Shown here: in pieces, positions 22,817 to 35,084 of the stretch
Layout of the letters: the number at the start of each line of letters is the position of its first letter
Position numbering within the stretch: position 1 is the stretch's first letter
Source of the DNA: Arthrobotrys musiformis
Taxonomy: Eukaryota > Ascomycota > Orbiliomycetes > Orbiliales > Orbiliaceae
Assembly (NCBI GenBank): GCA_036971715.1
Contig: JAVHJL010000002.1
Span: 4,682,501-4,746,500, forward strand
Length of the DNA stretch: 64,000 nucleotides
Direction: 5' to 3'
Translations under genes and position numbers: made by a program
Notes under the pieces: model-generated
What the model saw: only the letters and a program-made list of their open reading frames with translations
What the model was told of the DNA's origin: nothing
Databases searched by the model: none

Positions 22817-25098
22817 TTTGCTTGGAGTTATGTAGAAAAACTTTGACGAGAGTTTCTTAGAGAGTATCCGAGGTGGGGTCTTGGTAGATTGGATTGGAGT
22901 GTGAGGATTATGATGCTGATGATTAATTTTTTTTCTTCGAGAAGGTCGTCGATGTAGGCTCTTTATATACATTTCGAATTGGTCTTGTAAGACCTATTTA
23001 CTCATAGCTATCTAGACCGACTGCGAATAGAGGATTGCCGTACTCTACTGCCTTCAACGGCATCCAGGCCCGACGGTAAAAGAAATCTCAGCAACCATAT
23101 CTCCCAAAGGCGAAACGTAGGAACATTCACAACCCTCCTCGAGCCTCCACACACCGTATACCCAAGATCAATCAGATAACCAAATTACCTGTATCCCTCC
23201 TCTTTTTTTCTTTTTCGCAAATTGAACTGAAGGGATTACGTCCGATCTAACAGGCTAGATACTGGTTGTGTACGTAGACGGGTAGATACATACGTTACAT
23301 CTGCTCCACCGGGTTGATATATCTACACCCCGGAATACCAAGCCTCGTATACGATTTTTGTTTTTTTGTTCTTTGATTAATTACTAGAAAAGAAGTAGAG
23401 CTCTGGAATTTCATAGCGTTACTTCTTTCGTATAGATGAAACGCCAAAGCTCGTATCTAGCTATACTTACTAGTAACAAAAGGGTACTAGTTCAAAACTC
23501 GCCCTATCCTGCGTCGGATCATGCTATCCGGCCGGGGAAGAAGCGAGCGAGAGAGTAGAATAACAATGGCATCCAACGATATAGAATCCCTGGGGGAAAT
23601 AGGATAAAGTCGAAGTTATTTCTAGATGGTTAGTAATCATTAAATTAGAGGTGGTATTAGACTAAGCGAGTGGCATGGATTATGCCGGGTCGAGATACGG
23701 GGTAAACGGTGCGCTATTGGTCATGGAATGGGCTTAGGAAGATTAAGGAGAATAATTTAAGGTTTTTGAGGGCTTTAGTTCCCGGGGTTTATGGGGTTAG
23801 TGCTGTGTATTGTGGGGGGTGTTTAAGGTGACTTTGTGGCAAATGAATGGCTTTGTCCGAATCGCAACTGTTGATACGGTTTGGATTCTACATTTTTCTG
23901 TATACGAGTGGACATTTAGCTGCAATTGATTACATTCAATCTAGGTTCTGGTAGGTTATTAGCTTGAAAGTCTATATACACACGTTTGTGCGCTAAACTG
24001 AACTGAATAGAACCGATCGAGGGTGCAACCGTAGAAACATCAATCGACCACGCAAACCCCAACAAATAACATTATACAGTTCCAGAATCCCATACCAATA
24101 AAACCTCAATACTTCAAAAATACAACATATTCTGCAGGTCCAACTCCAAGCTTACTCAGCTCCACATTCGCTCTGCAAAAACCCCGTTCGGCTTGACCCG
24201 AACTTTTAACATTTTCCTACTGATTTTACTGCGGCGCATGCACACGTTTAATGTTACACCGAGGATCAGGCAGCATTGGAATATATTAACACGCATGGAA
24301 AAAAGTCGATCCTGGATCCGGGGGGGCTTTTCGCTACGCGGGGATAAAAGGAACGCCTATCCCGGGTATTTTGGATATTTTCGCAATTTTTTGGTTATTA
24401 TTTGATGGACCCCTGTTACTACCATATATGCGTAGCATATACGAGGTGACGTCTGAAAAACTTTATAACGGGTATTTAGTTAGTTCGTAGGGTAATTGTT
24501 TGGAGCCGGTGAAGGATTGCGACGTGGATGCTTGTAGAATATGGAGTTAATTGTTAGAGCTGAGAACCCTAGGGTTGAACATTGCCGCATGTTCCCCACG
24601 TTCGACAATCTACACGGATTTTCTGGGTATGCGGCTCTAATCCATGGTGAGTATTGTAGGGGTGAAAGACGAATCTTTTGAAAAAAAAAAAAAAAACCAT
24701 TTCTTGCGGCAGGTACTTCGGCAAGATTCTGGAATAGTTTTCCCGATATGTATGATAATAATAGAGGTTTTAGAATACGAAATGCTATGGTAACAAATCT
24801 CGCCCCGTATACCAGAGCTAGCAGAAGAGCAAATCGCTCGTCGATCGATCATTACTTACCCTACTCTATGGAGATAGATATCGATAGGCGCTCCATTGAC
24901 GAAAATTGGTTGACGAGGGCTTCATTTTCCCGTGATATCGATGTCTATGACTAATAACTATCTAATCGTCCTCTGCCCTTTCCAGACATTGGTTAAAAGG
25001 GTAAATTCCAATCAGTGGCCCCGATCAGCTGAAATACAGTCTAGTGGGTGGTCAGATCATGACCATATTCCCCTCCCCATGAATACAACAGTCCTCTA
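22817..25098. other. Intergenic region, 2.3 kb
   Basis: Apart from the promoter of the six-cysteine peptide this is gene-poor. It contains a run of 16 A at 24681-24696. Short frames on both strands have no recognisable product. I see no transposon ends. Confidence 0.45.
22961..22969 (-). promoter_or_regulatory. TATA box of the six-cysteine peptide gene
   Basis: TATATAAAG on the minus strand, 145-153 nt upstream of the ATG at 22816. Confidence 0.5.
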
Positions 25099-26157
25099 TC
25101 AATACCGAAAGTCTACCGACCCAAAAGTCAATAATTCCCCGGTATCGACCGAATTTCCCCGAGACTGTATATCCATGAATAAAGCCGGATCAGCCCCATC
25201 CCCCCGCCCCCATGCCTCCATAGAAAGGGAGAATCTAACGTTGATAAGTTCCGAGGGTTTGATATAACGTTCGTATTCGGCCGTAAACCTCTCCCAAGCC
25301 GCGACAACCAGCTGATGAACCGTTGTTGACGGGGATATAACTATCTTATACGCATCCAGCCGGTTCTTGGGGACCGTATATGGTCTGCATGGGGGTCTTT
25401 GTTTCACGCGTCCCATATACGTCGTTTCGATCCCGCAGCATATCACGAAGTATACGTCTACGGCACCTGGAGCCGTGGATTCGGAGTTGAAGACCGGTTC
25501 GTGCAGAAATGTGTGGTTGTTTGGTAAATCGACCCTGTGGAATAAGTCGGTGAAAGGGGCGCAGCAGCACCGCGGGGGTAATTGGCATTTTTTGGTCCAG
25601 ATTTGGTATGATTCTGGTTGCATGGTTTTGGGGCTTAGGAGCGCTGCGAGGTAGGTTTTGGATCCTTTGTAGGGGGGGATACGGTAGACTTGGTTTAAGG
25701 TGGATGTTTCCCTAGGGGGTAGGTTCTCTCCTGCGCAGCACCACCCTCTGGGTCGTGGGGGTAGGCTGAGAGGGCGGATTGATGCGCCATTCCTCCCGCT
25801 CCGGCCGCCTAGCAGTTGAAGGCCTGCTTGCGGCAGAACACGATCACCTCCTTCAGTCACTCCCTTCGCGGCTTCACTCCATAGGAGGTGATGGATTCCA
25901 ATGGCATCGGTTTCGTCTCCAGATACCTCGACGTCGGGGTGATCGGAAGCTTTATCCTTATGCTCACCCGCTTTAAGCAAGCCGAGTACGGGCTTGCGCC
26001 CAGTGCAAAGACTATACCGATCATTTCGAAGTTGAGGAAGAAACATTACGGACCGCCAGAAGGTACATACGTCCGCCGCGGAGGCTTGCGACGGGAGGTC
26101 CAGGTAGGATAGTATGTGTAGATGTAGCTCCGTGGGCAGCTTGTTGATTACCCCCAT
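25099..26157 (-). CDS. F-box protein with conserved C-terminal domain (paralogue 6)
   Basis: A single open frame of 352 aa from Met 26157 (NKLPTELHLHILSYLDLP, then AADVCTFWRSVM is the F-box). Family blocks follow: YQIWTKKCQL, NNHTFLHEPVF and SPSTTVHQLVVAAWERFTAEY. The stretch between HHLLW and the YQIW block is longer and Gly/Arg/Pro-rich, and here the frame stays open across the place where the relatives have an intron. Either the intron has been lost and its sequence absorbed, or a frame-preserving intron is still spliced. Candidate donors GTGATC or GTGACT and acceptor CCTAG exist at about 25700-25880 but none is compelling, so the unspliced model is given. Confidence 0.65.
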   Translation of the reverse strand: MGVINKLPTELHLHILSYLDLPSQASAADVCTFWRSVMFLPQLRNDRYSLCTGRKPVLGLLKAGEHKDKASDHPDVEVSGDETDAIGIHHLLWSEAAKGVTEGGDRVLPQAGLQLLGGRSGRNGASIRPLSLPPRPRGWCCAGENLPPRETSTLNQVYRIPPYKGSKTYLAALLSPKTMQPESYQIWTKKCQLPPRCCCAPFTDLFHRVDLPNNHTFLHEPVFNSESTAPGAVDVYFVICCGIETTYMGRVKQRPPCRPYTVPKNRLDAYKIVISPSTTVHQLVVAAWERFTAEYERYIKPSELINVRFSLSMEAWGRGDGADPALFMDIQSRGNSVDTGELLTFGSVDFRY

Positions 26158-26997
26158 TGTTTAAGCGGCCTCGATGTCTTCCCTTGCTACTTTTGTAAAT
26201 AAATATTTGTATGCATGGGCTGTGGCTATCCACTTGGAGGTTCTTTCATCAGGTTTGTAGAATTATGGCATGTAGTCATGTCAAGCCTATATTTATACCT
26301 AATGTGGTGTATTTTGAACATCGTCAGGATCCTGTGCACGCGCCAAGGCTGAAACCCCGATTTGGATTGCATTGCATTGAAGGATCCACCATCTTGTATA
26401 CTAACTAACTACTTACTTAAGTACTTAAGTAGGCTTTATAATAGGTACCAATCTACTTAGGATATAGGGCTGATGCATGCCTCGAGACTAGGGCTACTTT
26501 ACACCCTAATTCAAATCTAACAAATATAATATGTTCATGCGATGTAATTTTATGTAATATTCTATTTCGAGGCCATCGCAATATCGATTCATCTTTATAC
26601 TTTATCTCATAAACCAATTCACATGAAATCATGTATTTGGGTACTAATGTTAAATTACAGACCTCGATAGCTGGTTATAATTATAAAGTCGCTATATCAA
26701 TTTGCAATACTGCGCCCTTCATACAATATAATCAATAACCCCCAACTTGGGGCAGAATGCGGTGATGTGTCTCTTTGTCCGACATGGTTATACAACCCGA
26801 GCTCGTCGTCTATCGATATATCCCCGTTTCCTTCTCACATCATCACTGTACAAAGCATAATAATGATAAAACAAAAGAACCCTTCCATTAAGTTCAACAA
26901 TCTAATAAATACATATTTTGTGCCATGAAAAAAAAACATTTATCAAACAAAAAACAGAGAGTGAAACCCATCACCCCCAGATCACAATCATAATACA
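26158..26997. other. Intergenic region between F-box paralogue 6 and Brr2
   Basis: A/T-rich spacer holding the paralogue 6 promoter and the Brr2 3' UTR. Contains the 18-bp palindrome listed at 26414-26431. Confidence 0.5.
26414..26431. repeat. 18-bp perfect palindrome TACTTAAGTACTTAAGTA
   Basis: The sequence equals its own reverse complement and contains ACTTAAGT twice. A similar palindrome sits at 39711-39728. Confidence 0.7.
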
Positions 26998-29900
26998 CTA
27001 CTCATCCTCCTCCTCCTCCTCATCCTCATCATCATCCTCCCCCTCCGCAACCACAACTTCAAACCCCAACTCCTGATCAACGTCAACATAACAATCACTC
27101 ATCAAAAAGCACCCCAACTTCCTCTTCCCCGCCGCAGCAACCACAAACTCCAACCTAACGCTCGTCTTCCGCCCGAACGTCAACCGCTTGATAGCTAACA
27201 AACTATTATTCCCATCATCCGTAACCACAATCCACCACCCTTCCATCTTGGTCTTGGGATAAAACGGCGCATGCACGGTCAAATCCGGTTCCTCGGCCTC
27301 TTCTTCTTCATCTTCGTCCTCGTCGGCTTCGCGCGAGAGTGTGATGTTGATGAATGATGGTTGTCCGGCGACGATGTTATCTTCGTCTTCGATCTCGGCG
27401 TTGAATTCCACATCCGGGTACTTTTCGTTCGTGAAGGAGGCGATGGCTTGTAGTTGACTCCGATCGAACGCGAGAGCCTTCAACAGTTCATCTCTGTTTT
27501 CGCCGTCTGGGCCCATTTCGTCGATAAAGTCAAAGACACGTTTAATCCTATATGATTACCCCCCCGTTAGCCAACCCCTCCTTTTATAAATAATAATAAT
27601 AATAATAAAGAAAGAAGGGAAAAGGGAAAGAATACGTACCCAAACTTCCCGGCAATCTCAACCTTCTCTGCCGAAAACCACGGAATCTGCTTCAACGGAC
27701 TATCCCTCCCCACGTCCCAAACCGCCTGCACAACCATCTGACTCATCTCCATAGCCCTCATAGCATTAACCGCCCCCTCACTACTAAGCACATCCACACA
27801 CGCATTCAACAACCCCAAAACCTTCCCCAGCACGATCGCCTGATCGCTCTTCAAATCCACCGGCAGCTGCAACCTCGAAAAATGCGCCTGCAGCAACACG
27901 AACGCCTTAAAATGCGCACTCTCATAATTCGCCGTCTCCTGCATCTTAACCGGTAAACTCTCATGGATCCTCCTCAACAACCCCGCCTCCTTCTTCCGAA
28001 TCTGTATCCCCTCGAACTCCGTAGCCGACGTCACGATCTCCAATAACCCCTTCAACTTAGTCTTCGCGTTCAAACTCAGTAGGAATGTCTGCATCGTAAT
28101 AAACGAAACATTGTAGTACGCTGAAATCATAGCCGGATTGAGCGGTGAGACACTATCGTCCTCTTCATCCAAATCGATCGTTCTCGCCTCCGATAACTCT
28201 TTAAGCGTATTCTCCACCATCTCGGATAAAAACGTAGACAACCCCTCATGACTGACATCCGTCAGCCCGTAAAAGCTAGGGTTGGCCAGTAACCGTCGGT
28301 AGAAATACGTGTAGGTCGTCCAATCCACCGCATCCTGCGTCGACGTGATCATTTTCGTACTAATCTCCGCCACGAATGCATCCGCAAGGTATGATTGCAA
28401 ATGACTCTCAATCGGCAACGCCTCGTTCACAAACTTCCTATAAAACTCCTTTTTCGCTGCCGGCGTCATGAGAACAGCTTTATCCGTCGAGCGTCCGAGC
28501 ATCTGAAGCACCTCGTTCAGTGGATAATCCACATACCGATGCTCCCGACCCTCGAAAAACTGCGTCCCCATGACCACCACCAACGGCGCCGTAACGTCCA
28601 ACTCCCAGCATACATCCCTCGTCGCGAAGAGTACCTGAATAGCCCCGGCATCGAACAGATACCTCACAATCTGCTTATCCCCCGCACCGAGCGCTTCATG
28701 GAAATACCCAATCCCATGCCTCAAACTCGCCGCAAGCGCCTTCTCCGATACCTTCTCCAGCATCTTCAAAAACCCTTCGTCCTCGGGATCGGCGTGAAGG
28801 AAGATATCCTCGTCGTCTCCAGCGATACACTGCGTCAGCAGATCCATGCACGAATTCCTACACTCCTTCCGGCTCGAAACGTAAACCACCGCCCTTTCCC
28901 CGCCGGAATGCTGAACGATAGCCTGGTAGACGGGTTTAACCATCGCCAGCATCAAACTCGGATGATGCGGTATCGTAAAACTCTGCATGTGCACCGCAAG
29001 CGGCACCGGTCGATCGAACGGGCTGAAATTATATATCGTATGCGAGGTAGCCCCGATCCACTCCCCGAGATCCCTGGCGTTCGAAAGCGACACGCTAAGC
29101 GCCACGATACGGGTATCCGTCTTCTCCAGCTGAATGGCGATGTACTGCATCCTCGACACCACAATCTCATAAAGATACCCCTGGCTGCCACCCAGCATGT
29201 GAATATCATCCGCAATAAACAAATTCACAGTCTGCACATTCTTCCTCCTCTGCCACTGTCTCGACAGCACATCCCACTGACCAGGCGTGGCCAGCACCAA
29301 ATCCCCCTTCTCCAAAAGCTTCAAATCCGCCGTCGTCTCCCCCGTCAACTTGACAATTGTTTTCCCCAGGTGTCCCATCCTCTTACTCCAATCTTTAAAC
29401 CTCTGATCCACCAACTCCTGGAATGGGGCGATGTACACCGCCCTGCCGGGCTCCCGTTTCGACCAATGCCTCAACAGCGCAAACTCAGCACAGACAGTCT
29501 TCCCGCTCCCCACCGGCGCCCCGACGAACACATTATCATCCGTCCCGAACAACGAATTGAACACCTGCGTCTGGATCTTATTGAACTCCCTCCACTCCGG
29601 ATACAACGCCACGAACTCCTTCCTCTTAAGCGCATTCACCGGCAATGGTTGTAAATCCAACAATTGCGTGTGGGCGGGGAACTTCTCCGGCAAAATCAGC
29701 TTCCTAAAACTAACCGCCAGCTTCGTCTCGGAATGCATCCACCGATCGCTGACCACAGTGAAGAAATAGTTGGGCGGGAGGGGCTCGGAAATCGGAACCG
29801 TGAAGTCGACAAGATGTTGATTCTCCTCCCCGGTCGTATAATCCCGTTTCAAAATGAACTGATCCGAAAATAACACCTGCTCTCCGTCGCAATCTTCGGC

Positions 29901-32900
29901 TATGATCCAGAACCCCTCGGCGCCGCCGTGGACTTCATCATCCCACTCGAATTCAGGTGTAATAGTCATCTCAACCCTCAACATACTCCTCGTCACCGGT
30001 TGAACCTGAGCTTGCACATCAACCCTCGGAAACTTCCTAAGCAACTGGTGAATCACCCGTCCGTTCGTCGCACTCCCCACCAGCTCCCCCAACTCCGGAA
30101 CCTCCATATCAAACATCCGAGCCCAGGGTATATCCATCTTCTCCAGCTTCCTCACAACGTCCGCAGGACAGCCAGCAAACTGCCTTAACGGCGTCATGGT
30201 AGGCCACATCCTCTTCTCCACCGTCTTACACAGCTCCAAGGCAGTTTTGGCAACACTGGCCCACCCTTTCTTCAAACACATCTCAAAGACAGCCCTCAGA
30301 ATTCTCCCCGCGCTCTGCGTGACATAAACCATATCAGCCATCAACGCCAACCCATCAAGCTTTAATCGAGAAATATACGCCTGCAGGAGCACGTTAATCT
30401 TCGCCTGTGGATCCTCAGCTCCTTCCTTAACCGGCACGGGCACCTTCCCCAACAACTTTTGCAATTCGGGAGTCTCATCCCTCCTCACGGGGATATACTT
30501 AAACTCCTCACTCAACGAAAACAACCTAAACATCTCAATCGCAGAGATATTCGGCGCCAAATGCTGAGTGTAAGTCTGCATGCTCTTATGGGTGATATAG
30601 TAATGACTCGCGATGCGGCCCAGTTCCGTTGCCGTAAGTTTCCCGGATTTGACATCATACTTGACGAGGCCGCATTTGTCGAGCATAACCGCCGCGGAAT
30701 GCGCCAGATCCACTCGTTTTTGTAAAAGTGCGTCGTCGTTATCGTAGTCGTGTCCGACGTTGTAAATAACCGGTGATCGTAACATTCTGACGTAGAGATA
30801 AGTATACCCCAACCACTCGACCGCGTCATCTCGACTCTTGACCGTGCCCAAGACGACCTCGGCGTTCAAATTATCGATCAACTTGCTCACGAACTGACTT
30901 TCGATGGGTAATTGTTGGTTCAACAGGCCGAGGTAGTACTGCAACTCCGTGGATTTCGTAATGATGATACCTTCTCCGTAAACATCATACTGCGGTCTTC
31001 CGGCTCTCCCCAGCATCTGCAGAACATCCTGCGGCGAAAGTTCAACCCAATCGCCCTTTTCGGGGGAGTAGACGGTAGTACCCTTGATGATAACCGTATG
31101 GGCCGGGAGATTAACACCCCAAGCCAACGTGGCGGTACAAACCAACACCCTGAGCGCTCCATCGGTGAACAAATCCTCCACAATCTGCCTATCCAACCTC
31201 CTCATACCCGCATGATGGATGCCGATACCGTAGGGCATCAAATCCTTCAACTCCGCATTCTCAACCCCTTCGGCTTCCTCCCTCAGGATCTCCTGGCTGG
31301 CCTCGTCGCTTCGGATGATATCCCCGATTGTCCCCAATTCGATGGCTTTATCTCGGATGTACTTCCCCGTCTTCCCCGTATCCGCTCGCGAGTGCACAAA
31401 TATCAGCATTTGGTTTTTAGTCACCTGTTCCATGACTTTGTTGTAAGTAACCTCATTCATAACCTGCAGCTGTTTATGCGGCTTCTTCTCCGTCACCCCG
31501 ACAAACTCCTGTTTGAGCGGACAAGGTCTGTAGCTCCCGTCGAAGTGGAAAAGCCCGGACACGGTATCAACCCGCAGGAAAGCAGCGACGTCGAGGTAAT
31601 TCGGTAAAGTGGCAGATAACCCCACAATCCTCACCGCCTCGAGCGTCTGTTCCTGCCGTCTGATCGTTCGACTGACGATGCTCTCCAACACGGGCCCACG
31701 TTCGTCGTGAAGTAAGTGGATTTCATCGATAATTATCAACCTGACGAGATTTGTGTAGCTGGTGTCCGTGGCTTTGCGCGTGATGACATCCCACTTCTCC
31801 GGTGTGGTGACGATAACCTGCGTATCCGCAATCTGTGCCTTCGTTAACTGTCGGTCCCCCGTCAACTCGGCGACTTTGATACCGTAGTGTGCCAGCCTCT
31901 GCCCAAAGTTTCCGACTTGTTCCTGAACCAAAGCCTTCAACGGGGCGATATAGATGATCTTGAAGTCGTCGAGACGGACTTGTCCGGTTTTTGGGTCGAT
32001 GTTCTTGCCAATCTCACGTAACATGGTCAACATGGCCACGTTTGTCTTTCCGGAACCCGTGGGCGCGCAGACGAGCATGTTGCCATCACCTTTAAACGCT
32101 GTGGGGAAACACTTCGATTGGATCCTGTTGAGTTTTGTCGACTTTGATGCCGTGAAGGGGTGTTGCGCCCACTCCGGCATGGAAGATACATCGATCAATT
32201 CCTCACCGGGGACATCACCCTTCTTCTTCGGAACGGGGATATGGTATTCCTCATAACCCTTGAACAGTCGCTTGGTAGAACCCTGGGGTAGTTTGACGTT
32301 AGGATTGGTCATGAGATGATTCCCCTGTTCGAAGATGAGGTTTTCCAGATCAAAGGTCTTTTTGGGCTGCAGTCCCGTCACGAACTGCCCCGCCTTCTTT
32401 TCACCGTGGACCGCCTTCTCCTCAGCGGGGATATCGACATCCATCAAATCAGCCTTGATGGCTTTCCCACCGGCGGCAGCAGTGGGTTTTCCATCCCTTG
32501 CCTCGACCTCATCCAGGATCCCCTTCAACCCAGCCTGCAACATCTCCTTCCTGACCGCGTCGGCCTCTTCCTCCCCACCAGCCTTCGCCAGCCGCGTACA
32601 CCACACGATCTTCTCCCTATTCTTCGTAAGCAACTTGACGGTATCGAAATGTTCATAGTCGAATAACTCCATCAGATCGTTCTCCAACTGTCGTAACGGC
32701 GCCTCGCTAGCAAGCAAATCCATCGCCTCGGTGGTTTTCGTCGCAGCCTCGTGGACATCATCGTAAACCGTACCGATAGTCCGTTGTAACCAGAAAGCAT
32801 CAATCATATGTGCAGGCACGAACTCCTTATCCTCGTCTTTATCCCCCTTGTTCTTCCCATTGGAGGTAGTGGCGGCTTTGATGACCAACTCGTCACCACT

Positions 32901-33812
32901 CTCGTCGTCTTCCTCCCTCTTCTCTGCTTCATCTTTAGTAGCACCGCCTTCTTCCTCTTCATCATCGCTGCCCTCATCTCCAACCTCGAAAGTCCCAGCA
33001 CCTTCCTCATCCTCCTCCTCATCTTCATCAAAAACCACAGCAACGCCATGGCGATCGTCCAGATCCTCTGCCTCCCCCTCACCAGTGCCACCCATCTCCT
33101 CATCCCCCTCGGCGTCGTAATCCGTAATCTTTTTCCCCAGATTAACCAGCTTGTTAAACCTATCAGCCTTCAACACCACGCCGAGGACCTCATCGATCTC
33201 CTTCTTCTTGTCGAAATCCTTCAAATCGTCGGATTTTAGGGTTTCTAAGATGGCGTCTGCCGCGGAACGGACGACGTCGGAGGGGACGTCGCCGTGGAGT
33301 TCGTCGAGGACGAAGGAGAGGATTAAGTCGTATACATCCCGTGTTTCCTGCGTCCGCGGACGGTATTTCAGCCCTTCTATCGCGAAGTCTGTGGCTGATG
33401 ATAATGTCGCTTCCCTATTTCGCAAAAAAGACCTATTAGCACAAAGGACCCAAAAGAAATTTTTGGAGAATGAAGGGAGGACAAACTTCTTCCTCCGGTC
33501 GCCCCTCATGGGTACCCTGACGTCCTCAACCCCGCTGTCGACCTTCTTCACCGCCGCAGCACCCTTTCGTTTTTCCTTGGGTGCAATATCACGAGTCGAC
33601 CGCGTGCCCATATCCTTGATACTAACGCGCCCAGCGAGCGACTCGGCTTCTCCGCCACCTTCCTCACCACGTCGCGGACCGGACCCGAATCTTCGATCCG
33701 CCTGGAGGACTAGATTCGACATGTTGGCGTAGTTGTATTGCGATTGGTTCGAGGGTTGGCCGCCGCCGCCGCCTCCACCACCCCCCCCACCACCGGAGCC
33801 TTGTCCGGACAT
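26998..33812 (-). CDS. brr2: Pre-mRNA splicing helicase Brr2 (U5 snRNP)
   Basis: Exons 33812-33487, 33414-27640 and 27547-26998 give about 2216 aa, matching the ~2150 aa of yeast and human Brr2. Brr2 is the Ski2-like RNA helicase of the U5 snRNP that unwinds U4/U6 during spliceosome activation. A Gly-rich N-terminus is followed by an acidic region. Cassette 1 has APTGSGKT (about residue 560), DEIH (about 670), SATLPN and QMLGRAGRPQYD. Cassette 2 has APVGSGKT (about 1408) but DDIH, SVSLSN and QMLGRSTDKA, the degenerate pattern typical of its inactive second helicase. Each cassette is followed by a Sec63 unit. Intron 1 (72 nt, GTTTGT donor, TGCTAAT branch) is stop-free and a multiple of three. 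Intron 2 (GTACGT donor, AAT repeats) splits the second Sec63 unit. The C-terminus is a Glu/Asp tail. Confidence 0.95.
27589..27608. repeat. AAT microsatellite inside Brr2 intron 2
   Basis: About 20 nt of trinucleotide TAA/AAT repeat lying wholly in the intron at 27548-27639. Confidence 0.7.
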
Positions 33813-35084
33813 CTTTGCTTACAAAGACCTGGTGATCTGTGGTGATGATTGGGAGGTGGTAATTGATCGTTAGATGTTGTGGTTACCAGCAATGGATGGT
33901 GAAGCCGTAACGATCGAATGAGTCGTAAAGTTAAAAGATCCTCCCACGCGTTGCCAATGAAAGTGTGACCCGTTATCGTCGTCGTATGAAAGAATTACAG
34001 AATAACAGCTAACCGTAAAAAGCAGAAATGTTCTTTCGATGCCGTCAGCTATGAAGTCCGACAGTGATGGATGGATGGATGGACGGGTCGAATGGTGCAC
34101 GCGGAGGTCGTTGTGATGTAGTATGAAGACAGAGCTCAGAGATTTTTTTAGGTTTGGAGCAAAGTCGCGCGACGTTGACCTTCAGCACAGAAGCTTGGAT
34201 GCCAAGACCTCTTCAACACACTTATCGATAGCTCCAAGCTCGCTCTCAGTATAATAATATCTATAACTTCTAAAGCTTCATTGTTCTCTAAAATATCCTA
34301 TCCTACAATAAAAACCCCTAGTGTGCCGCATATAAAGCTATATGATATGGCCACATGATAATAATACTCTGCGTACTTTTTGCTTGCCATCCCCCCACAA
34401 TATGCACGTCCGTCGAATAAAAGGACTGTGAAAGCGTGCCTCGACTATACTATTCAAAATATAAAGCATACCCGCTAGTAAAAGAGGAACAGAACGAAAA
34501 GGAACAGCTCGCCCAAGATATTTTTTTTTTGAAAAACAGAAAAACAATCCAATGAGCCTGTATATAGCCCGCCAAAAAAGCCAACGGAAAGGAGGAGAGA
34601 GAAAAGAAAATTGTAATAGACAAAGGGAATGGAGATGCAAGGAGCGAAGGAAAGGAGAGGAAAGGAGTGGGAGACGATTAATAATAGTAGTAGTGTCAGT
34701 TTTCGATAGTTAGTGGAAACAGTAATAGTACCAAGTAAATATAGGAAAGCCCTCCCAAATCAATCATGTCCGGAACGCCACGCTGCAACCAACTCAAAGG
34801 AAAAGGCCAACAAAGGAAAAGGTTCTCTAAAAGATTTCGAGGGCGGTAATAGAGGAGTGTTAGAAGGGAGTAATCGGGATGGAAGAGGAGAATTAGGAGG
34901 TAATGCAAGGAGGAAAAGCCAAAAAAGTAAGTATGGCGTCGTGAGTGCCATCATGCCGTATGATGTTTGAAAACAAAGAGAAAATCAATGACATGTAAAA
35001 AAAGTATGGAAAAGATGAAAAAGTCAAGGAAGAATGGAGTCCCAAACATGATAGTTGATGGTAATCGAACTAGACCAGACTCAA
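33813..35084. other. Intergenic region, Brr2 promoter side
   Basis: This contains the Brr2 upstream region, with a short GATG tandem at 34066-34081, then the 3' flank of the proline-rich protein gene. No gene is recognised. Confidence 0.5.

Noticed and set aside
28395..29654. 419-codon frame on the plus strand
   Set aside because: It lies wholly antisense to the Brr2 second helicase cassette, which is strongly conserved. Its Arg/His/Pro-rich composition is what the complement of that coding frame would give.
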